Positions 5,351-9,574 of a DNA stretch of 9,574 bases are shown piece by piece (within the stretch, counting starts at the first letter, position 1; each line of letters begins with the position of its first letter). The position numbers and the translations under genes were made by a program. The DNA comes from Chloroflexia bacterium (GTDB lineage Bacteria; Chloroflexota; Chloroflexia; Thermomicrobiales; UBA6265): contig JACCYK010000300.1 of assembly GCA_013696525.1 (NCBI GenBank), positions 1 to 9,574 on the forward strand, read 5' to 3'. The notes under the pieces are model-generated. The model saw nothing but the letters and a program-made list of their open reading frames with translations, had not been told where the DNA came from and did no database searches.

Positions 5351-6394
5351 TCAGCTTGTGCTTGAAAGGGTGTCGCCGAGCCAATCGACGATCTTGGCGC
5401 ACGCCATCGACACGTACGGATCCTGATCGTACAGCTCGATGTGGTTGTGCGTCTTGATCCAATGCAGCTCTTTTCGCCCGATCGCCGCGTCATAGGCAGC
5501 CTGCGCGTATTCGGGTAACAGGAAGAAGTCCTGAGTGCCGTGCATAATGAGGAGCGGCGCCGGGGCGACGAGCGGTGCATGCGCCACCGCGTTGTAGGTG
5601 TAGAACGGCTCCAGGCTGGCCGCGGTCATGGTGTTCGGCAGCCAATTCGGCGCGTCCTCGCCTGACGTCCGGTCGTAGTAGCTGAACGCCTCTTCGTTCG
5701 GCATGACGGCCACCGGGACATCGTCCGAGAGCGCCTGGATAATGGTCGGCACGTACTGAATTTCGCCGGTCTCTCGCTGCCGCTGGTGCAAATCGTTGAT
5801 CGTTCGGAAGTACCGCGCGAAACCCTCCGTCCCCATCATCCGTTGGAAGGTGCCGCCGATGTTATAGCCCCCGGCTACACTGACCACCGTCTTGACTCGC
5901 TTATCGAGGGCACCGAGCGAAACCGCGTAGCCGCCCCCCATGCAGACGCCAACGGCGGCGATGCGCTCCGCGAAGACGTCTGGGCGCGTCAGCAGGTAGC
6001 CGACGGCGTTGCTGTAGTCGGCGATCACCTGATTCGGGTCATAGTGGTGGCGCGGCGTGCCTTCGCTTTCGCCAAAGGAGCGGGAGTCGAAGGTGAGCAC
6101 GGTGTAACCGGCGTCTGCCAGGCGTTCGGCGTAGTGCGGCAGCGTCTGCTCCTTGACGCTACTGATCGGCCCGCACATGACGACGCCGGGGGTGCGGGTA
6201 CTGGCGTTAGTAGCGGGCGGGCGATAGATGTGCCCGGCGAGCGAGAGGCCGTCGCTGTCGAAGCGGACGGCCGACCGCCGGCCGCGGTCAGCCCGCAGCA
6301 GGTCGCCGGGGTCGGCGGGCAGGAAGTACTGGCTCCCATCACCGCCGCCCTGGGCCATAGCCTGTTCGACGGGTCGCAGCGTGATTGCGCTCAT
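5351..6394 (-). CDS. Alpha/beta hydrolase with Cys nucleophile (dienelactone hydrolase/YcjY-like)
   Basis: A 347-residue alpha/beta hydrolase. The nucleophile elbow is GVCMGGGYA with Cys151 in place of Ser, the pattern of dienelactone hydrolases and the YcjY-like group. The probable acid is Asp289 (MHGTQDFF) and the probable base is His316 or His318 (THNHIELYDQD). The early CGPISSVKEQT (74-84) and FDSRSFGESEG (102-112) stretches are also typical. An insert with helices at about 180-265 would form a lid over the active site. No signal peptide is seen, so it should act in the cytoplasm. GAAGAGG precedes the ATG by about 9 nt. It is the third gene of an apparent AraC-SnoaL-hydrolase unit, 69 bp after the SnoaL-like gene, which suggests hydrolysis of an ester or lactone made or handled by that partner. 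The actual substrate cannot be read from the sequence. Confidence 0.85.
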   Translation of the reverse strand: MSAITLRPVEQAMAQGGGDGSQYFLPADPGDLLRADRGRRSAVRFDSDGLSLAGHIYRPPATNASTRTPGVVMCGPISSVKEQTLPHYAERLADAGYTVLTFDSRSFGESEGTPRHHYDPNQVIADYSNAVGYLLTRPDVFAERIAAVGVCMGGGYAVSLGALDKRVKTVVSVAGGYNIGGTFQRMMGTEGFARYFRTINDLHQRQRETGEIQYVPTIIQALSDDVPVAVMPNEEAFSYYDRTSGEDAPNWLPNTMTAASLEPFYTYNAVAHAPLVAPAPLLIMHGTQDFFLLPEYAQAAYDAAIGRKELHWIKTHNHIELYDQDPYVSMACAKIVDWLGDTLSSTS

Positions 6395-6463
6395 CGCAAT
6401 GTACCTCTTCTCGATGGATTGGTTGCAACGGGTCCATGGACGTGGGCAGCTCTCCGCGGCTGC

Positions 6464-7117
6464 TCACTGCTCCGGTACAAAGTCGCGGACCGTCTCATTG
6501 CCGCGGGCGTAGGTGACGACAAAGGTCATGCCCGAGCAGCGCCAGCCCTCTGGCGCGCGGACGAGCGTGTGCGTGTAGTCGCCCCAAACCTGCCACAGAT
6601 TGTCACCCAGGCCCCGGGCCAGGATGTTGAGGGCTTCGCCTTTGGAAAAGACCTCGGCCTGATCGCCATCGACCGTGATCCGATGGTTGGTGCGCATATG
6701 GTGGCTCAGCTTGTCGGCATAGAGGTTGGTCCGCCAGCCGTCGACGAGGGCATCAGCCGGGATGCGGCCAGGCTCGCCGCCGGTGAGCGAGGTAAAGTCG
6801 GCATAGATTTCACCGGTGAAGTAGCGACGGCACAGCTCCCAATCCTTGGCGTCAACGGCCAGATCGATGCCATCCACCACATCGACAATCGCCGCCCGGT
6901 CGATCAGCAGTTGGATCGCGGCGGCCGGCTCCGGGCCGCGTGTCGCCGTGCCGCCCTGGGCGGCCGCGCTCTTCGTCATCAGGTTTCCTCCCACGAGCAC
7001 AAGTCCGGTCGCGGCGCTCGTCAGGACCCCGCGCCGGGTCGCGGCAGCCCATCGCCAGCCGCGCTCACCTTGCTGGCCCGGCAGTCGCGTCTCAGCCTGG
7101 CTTACCGCATCGGTCAT
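6464..7117 (-). CDS. Tat-exported SnoaL-like (NTF2-fold) protein
   Basis: A 217-residue protein. The N-terminus carries a twin-arginine signal: ATRRGVLTSAATG with Arg28-Arg29, hydrophobic stretch to about 44, and a probable AAAQ cleavage site at 51-54. Tat export implies that it folds, perhaps with a cofactor or partner, before leaving the cytoplasm. The mature part (about 67-210) is a SnoaL_4-like NTF2 fold: an initial helix pair IQLLIDRAAIVDVVDGIDLAV followed by D-x-x-LCRRYFTGEIYADF and a curved sheet ending in GWRCSGMTFVVTYARGN. The family includes polyketide cyclases, dehydratases and ring-hydroxylating dioxygenase small subunits. No diagnostic catalytic set is certain, so the reaction is unknown. 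AAAAGGAGG lies 5 nt before the ATG, one of the strongest ribosome sites here. It lies 53 bp after the AraC gene and 69 bp before the hydrolase, and is probably cotranscribed with both. Confidence 0.8.
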   Translation of the reverse strand: MTDAVSQAETRLPGQQGERGWRWAAATRRGVLTSAATGLVLVGGNLMTKSAAAQGGTATRGPEPAAAIQLLIDRAAIVDVVDGIDLAVDAKDWELCRRYFTGEIYADFTSLTGGEPGRIPADALVDGWRTNLYADKLSHHMRTNHRITVDGDQAEVFSKGEALNILARGLGDNLWQVWGDYTHTLVRAPEGWRCSGMTFVVTYARGNETVRDFVPEQ

Positions 7118-7170
7118 CGTCGCCTCCTTTTCGGCGGCAAGCTACATCGCGTCCGCCGCCACCACGAAGG

Positions 7171-8061
7171 CTATGGGGTACGTTGCCGCTCGTCTTGTAC
7201 GTTCTTGCGCCGGAGAGCGTAACGTCCTGGGGAGACGCCGACGAGGCGCTTGAAATGGTGAGTAAGGTGACTCTGGTCGAAGAACCCGGTCGCCGTGGCG
7301 ACGCGGGCCGCCGGCCAGCCGCCCGCCAATAGCTCCTTCGCCCGGCAGATGCGCACTCCGATCAAATAGGCGTGGGGCGGCAGCCCGAACTCGGCGCGAA
7401 AGACACGGGCGATATGGAAGGGACTGAGATCGACCAGGTGAGCGAGGTCGGCAAGCGATGGGTTGTCGGCGTAGTGCGCGTCGAGGTAGTCGCGCACCCG
7501 ATTGACCGCGCCAGGTTCGTGGCCCGTCTTCGGCGGGCTGAAGCCCGTGCCGGCATCCCGAAGGAGGGCGGCCAGCAGGAAGAGGAGCCGGGTGTCCGGT
7601 TCAAGCCGCGTGACCGGCGCTTCCGTCGCGATATGGAAGGCAAGAAAGTCGGCGGCGAGCTTCTGGTTGAGGATGACCGGATCAGCGAAAAATGGCACAT
7701 CCGACGGACGCTCGGAAATCGAGCCAGCCGCCTCCTGGAGTAACCGCGGAGCGGCATAGAGGACCCGAAAGGACGATGGCTGGTGGCGGTCCTCGAGGTC
7801 TCGCGGCGCATGCGCCTCGCCTGGATGGATGACGCTCAGACTGCCAATCGGCACCGGGTAGCGCGTTCCTCGATAGCGGTACTCACCTGGAAAATCAAGG
7901 CTGAGACACCATTGATACGTATCATGGACATGCATTACATCTGTTCCCGCCGGGCCGGGCGCGTAGCGGTGCCATTCGAGGAGTAGGTCGTCAACGCCCC
8001 AGGCATGTATTTCATGGAGAGAATGGCTCGACCGAATGGGGTCACCGCTGTCTAGCATCAT
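7171..8061 (-). CDS. AraC family transcriptional regulator
   Basis: A 296-residue one-component regulator. The N-terminal half is a cupin-like AraC ligand-binding domain (about 20-105) with HVHDTYQWCLSL (44-55) and HPGEAHAPRDLED (79-91), both usual for this class. The C-terminal half is the double helix-turn-helix AraC DNA-binding domain (about 185-285): NPSLADLAHLVDLSPFHIARVF for the first motif and ARVATATGFFDQSHLTHHFKRLVGVSPGRY for the second, including the conserved GF-x-DQSH-x-x-x-x-FK and G-x-SPGRY signatures. It lies directly ahead of the SnoaL-like and hydrolase genes on the same strand, so it likely controls them in response to a small organic ligand, and perhaps itself. Two ATGs are adjacent (8061 and 8058), and neither has a good ribosome site, so translation may be weak or the message nearly leaderless. 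The 119 bp upstream contain a stem-loop (8091-8110, TCGAGG/CCTCGA) and the palindrome GACCGGTC (8155-8162); their roles are unknown. Confidence 0.9.
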   Translation of the reverse strand: MMLDSGDPIRSSHSLHEIHAWGVDDLLLEWHRYAPGPAGTDVMHVHDTYQWCLSLDFPGEYRYRGTRYPVPIGSLSVIHPGEAHAPRDLEDRHQPSSFRVLYAAPRLLQEAAGSISERPSDVPFFADPVILNQKLAADFLAFHIATEAPVTRLEPDTRLLFLLAALLRDAGTGFSPPKTGHEPGAVNRVRDYLDAHYADNPSLADLAHLVDLSPFHIARVFRAEFGLPPHAYLIGVRICRAKELLAGGWPAARVATATGFFDQSHLTHHFKRLVGVSPGRYALRRKNVQDERQRTP

Positions 8062-8180
8062 GTTTCGACTGACGTGATTGGCGTCCAGGCTCGAGGAGCC
8101 ACAACCTCGACGGTCCCCGCGATCGGTTGATTGAAGGTTCTGGTTTGATCGAATGACCGGTCCATCGAGCTAGATCGCCG

Positions 8181-8858
8181 TTAGAATTCGCCGGACCCGG
8201 CGTCCGCGTGCGGCACGATCAGGTAGGCGCAGACGTGGCCGCCGTTGAGCCGGTGGGCGATGCGGGTGACGGCCGCGCTGGGCAGCGCCGCCTGAAGAAA
8301 TTCCAGCTCGCTGGAGCAGGCGTGGCGGTACTTCTGGGCCACGCTGAGCACCGCGCAGTTGTGCTCGGTGATGACGAAGGCGCCGTCCGGCCGCCGTTCG
8401 AAATCGGCCAGGTAGCCATCCTCGTCCAGGATTTGAGCGACCACCTGGACTTGCTCGGGCAAGGGCAGGCCGGCGGCCCGGGCGCGGGCCCGCTGCAAGC
8501 GGCGTTGGCCCCGGCGGTCGAAGATCCGCTCCAGCAGGGCCGGGTCTTCGTCTTCGACGTACTCCAACAGCTCATTGGTCAGCTCGGCGTAGGCGCGAGG
8601 AAAGAGGGCGTCACCGGCCGCCGTCAGCGTGTAGAGATGCTTCGGCCGGCCGGGACCGAGGCGCGCCGTCTGGTGGCGGAGCAGGCCGTCTCGCTCCAGG
8701 GCGATGAGCTGTTGGCGGGCGCCGCTGACCGTGATCCCGAGGTGGCCGGCGATCGCCTCGGCGTCCGCCTCCCCCTGCCGTTTAACGTGCTCCAGAATGA
8801 GCCGCCGGCTCTCCGGCAGGCTGGTCAAGACCGGATTCGGCAGCGGTATCGACAGCAT
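8181..8858 (-). CDS. SufR/DeoR-like winged-helix regulator with cysteine-rich C-terminus
   Basis: A 225-residue regulator. Residues about 14-80 form a winged helix (RRLILEHVKRQGEADAEAIAGHLGITVSGARQQLIALERDGLL, then wing LGPGRPKHLYTLT). The C-terminal half carries EHNCAVLSVAQKYRHAC…HVCAYLI, with Cys168, Cys181 and Cys210, giving C-x12-C-x28-C. This matches the SufR layout C-x12-C-x13-C-x14-C with the third Cys replaced by Ala (13+1+14=28). SufR proteins bind a 4Fe-4S cluster and repress suf genes. Three cysteines plus another ligand (for example nearby His166) could still hold a cluster, but this is inference. No suf gene is in the window. The start is ATG 8856-8858, with AAGGAG 5-6 nt upstream; a GTG 18 bp earlier overlaps that ribosome site. 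It is transcribed divergently from a small ORF and NAT gene, with a perfect inverted repeat between, so autoregulation is likely. Confidence 0.8.
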   Translation of the reverse strand: MLSIPLPNPVLTSLPESRRLILEHVKRQGEADAEAIAGHLGITVSGARQQLIALERDGLLRHQTARLGPGRPKHLYTLTAAGDALFPRAYAELTNELLEYVEDEDPALLERIFDRRGQRRLQRARARAAGLPLPEQVQVVAQILDEDGYLADFERRPDGAFVITEHNCAVLSVAQKYRHACSSELEFLQAALPSAAVTRIAHRLNGGHVCAYLIVPHADAGSGEF

Positions 8859-8893
8859 ACGCTCTCCTTCGCCCACGATATGGGGTCATGTTG

Positions 8894-8922
8894 AGTATAG
8901 CGGATTACCACGTCCACGATAA
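8894..8922 (-). promoter_or_regulatory. Promoter of the SufR-like regulator
   Basis: On the minus strand, TTATCG (8917-8922) is separated by 17 bp from TATACT (8894-8899), a five-of-six -10 box. Transcription would begin near 8887 with a leader of about 30 nt containing the AAGGAG site. The inverted repeat at 8928-8945 begins 6 bp upstream of the -35 box, a suitable place for control. Confidence 0.5.
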
Positions 8923-8927
8923 TTTAG

Positions 8928-8945
8928 AAAGCAAATACTTGCTTT
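8928..8945. promoter_or_regulatory. Perfect 7-4-7 inverted repeat, probable operator
   Basis: AAAGCAA (8928-8934), ATAC spacer, TTGCTTT (8939-8945): a perfect inverted repeat of 7-bp arms, AT-rich in a GC-rich setting. It lies between the divergent SufR-like regulator and the small ORF/NAT pair, and its right arm overlaps the -35 box of the + strand promoter. The neighbouring winged-helix protein is the obvious candidate to bind. The sequence differs from the CAAC-N6-GTTG site described for cyanobacterial SufR, so specificity would be different. Confidence 0.6.
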
Positions 8946-8967
8946 ATTGCCGAGCCGGGTGTATCGT
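8939..8967 (+). promoter_or_regulatory. Promoter for the 67-aa ORF and NAT gene
   Basis: TTGCTT (8939-8944) is followed after exactly 17 bp by TATCGT (8962-8967). Transcription would begin near 8974, about 65 nt before the first ATG. The -35 box is the right arm of the inverted repeat, so a bound protein would block it. A near-copy of the -35 region, TTGCCTTATTGGC (8973-8985), lies 34 bp downstream of TTGCTTTATTGCC (8939-8951), and may be a second protein site. Confidence 0.45.
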
Positions 8968-9038
8968 GGTCCTTGCCTTATTGGCAGCGTCTGGCCCGCC
9001 GGGAGCCATCGCTGCCGACTCGGGAAAGGAGCCGCCGG

Positions 9039-9242
9039 ATGGACCGTCTGAGCGCTGAGTTACTGGCCCCATATCGTCTGGCTGACTACTATCGTGAGGC
9101 GGATGCGGCTCGCCTGACGGCACTCACGGCGACCCGGTCCCGGCGAACGCTGCTGCCGGCCCTGGGCCGGCTGCTGGTGCGGACCGGCCACTGGCTGGAG
9201 TGCGTCAACGCGCCCTGTCCGGCCCCGGCCGCGGGGTCGTGA
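9039..9242 (+). CDS. Small hypothetical protein (67 aa)
   Basis: I do not recognise this 67-residue product. It starts at ATG 9039 with AAAGGAG 7 nt upstream and ends in TGA at 9240-9242. Residues 3-35 look like an amphipathic helix rich in Ala, Leu and Arg, with two pairs of Tyr/Asp (PYRLADYYREADAARL). Residues 37-54 are a second basic-hydrophobic helix, too short and charged for a clear membrane segment. The tail ECVNAPCPAPAAGS has two cysteines (55 and 60) four residues apart. The ribosome site, the GTGA overlap with the next gene and the promoter upstream support a real gene. Being first in the unit controlled by the SufR-like regulator, it might be a small partner or regulator, but that is only suggested by position. 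Confidence 0.55.
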   Translation: MDRLSAELLAPYRLADYYREADAARLTALTATRSRRTLLPALGRLLVRTGHWLECVNAPCPAPAAGS

Positions 9243-9574
9243 TCGGCCAGGCGGGGCCGGTGACGATCGTTGCCGACGAGGCGGGGAGTGCTGCCCTCGA
9301 TGCGGCGGCATACTTGCGCCGGCTGGGGTATGGCGGCCCGACCCGGCCGGCCGCGACCACCCTGGCCGGGCTTCACCTCGCCCATCTCCGCGCCGTCCCG
9401 TTCGAGAACCTCGATATCGCCCGCGGCCAACCAATCTCGCTACAGATCGCGGATCTGTTCGACAAGATCGTCCGCCGGCGGCGCGGCGGCTTCTGCTATG
9501 AGCTCAACGGCCTGTTCGCCGCCCTCCTGCGACAGCTCGCGTTCCAGGTCACGTTGCTTGGCGCGGTCTTTCCC
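9239..9574 (+). CDS. nat: Arylamine N-acetyltransferase, 5' part
   Basis: The frame from GTG 9239 stays open to the window end (112 codons). It shows the N-terminal domain of arylamine N-acetyltransferase (EC 2.3.1.5): AYLRRLGYGGP (24-34), HLAHLRAVPFENLDI (46-60), and KIVRRRRGGFCYELNGLF with the catalytic Cys86. This enzyme transfers acetyl groups from acetyl-CoA to arylamines and hydrazines through a Cys-His-Asp triad; the His and Asp lie beyond the window. Bacterial NATs usually have the Cys near residue 69, so the true start may be a little downstream, for example GTG 9260. The GTG at 9239 overlaps the TGA of the preceding small ORF by four bases, which suggests translational coupling. The gene is truncated only by the window edge. 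Confidence 0.88.
   Translation, partial: MIGQAGPVTIVADEAGSAALDAAAYLRRLGYGGPTRPAATTLAGLHLAHLRAVPFENLDIARGQPISLQIADLFDKIVRRRRGGFCYELNGLFAALLRQLAFQVTLLGAVFP

Noticed and set aside
5786..7222. 478-codon open frame on the + strand
   Set aside because: It runs antisense across the hydrolase, SnoaL-like and AraC genes, crosses their gaps, and shows no domain. It is a GC-driven shadow.

Overview
This is a GC-rich bacterial window with strong G/C preference at third codon positions, tight gene packing, GTG and TTG starts and clear AGGAG-type ribosome binding sites. The gene set and protein style are Sfr-like regulator of SufR type, AI-2E-type permease, Vgb-like propeller, Tat-exported SnoaL-like protein and a pyruvate kinase with Lys at the position that decides K+ dependence. 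These suggest a free-living Chloroflexota bacterium, perhaps Thermomicrobia-like. That placement rests on overall resemblance, not on a marker gene. No rRNA, tRNA, CRISPR array or complete insertion sequence was seen.

Layout. (1) 1-108: basic 3' tail of an unidentified + strand gene. (2) 127-161: degenerate heptanucleotide tandem repeat that supplies the stop codon of the next gene. (3) 146-931 (-): hydroxypyruvate isomerase family protein, and 1223-2668 (-): pyruvate kinase. The 291-bp gap between them holds a pair of inverted hairpin repeats resembling a REPIN or small MITE. (4) 2669-2952: divergent intergenic region with several strong stem-loops. (5) 2953-4149 (+): AI-2E family membrane protein, converging with overlapping stop codons on 4146-5165 (-), a secreted Vgb-like beta-propeller protein with its own good promoter. 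(6) 8061 down to 5351 (-): AraC-type regulator, Tat-signal SnoaL-like protein and Cys-nucleophile alpha/beta hydrolase, probably one transcription unit. (7) 8181-8858 (-): SufR-like regulator with three C-terminal cysteines, divergent from 9039-9242 (+, 67-aa protein) and 9239-9574 (+, arylamine N-acetyltransferase, cut by the window end). A perfect 7-4-7 inverted repeat sits between the two divergent promoters.

How the genes relate. Hydroxypyruvate isomerase and pyruvate kinase fit the two ends of the glycerate route (hydroxypyruvate or tartronate semialdehyde to glycerate, 2-phosphoglycerate, PEP and pyruvate), a pairing seen in glyoxylate carboligase operons elsewhere. The AraC/SnoaL/hydrolase set looks like a small inducible module acting on an unknown organic substrate. 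The SufR-like regulator, palindrome, small ORF and NAT look like a compact switch that may respond to redox state or iron-sulfur status. I see no clearly new defence or mobile system. The most interesting items are the stop-codon repeat, the inverted hairpin pair, the structured leader before the permease and the SufR-like divergent switch.
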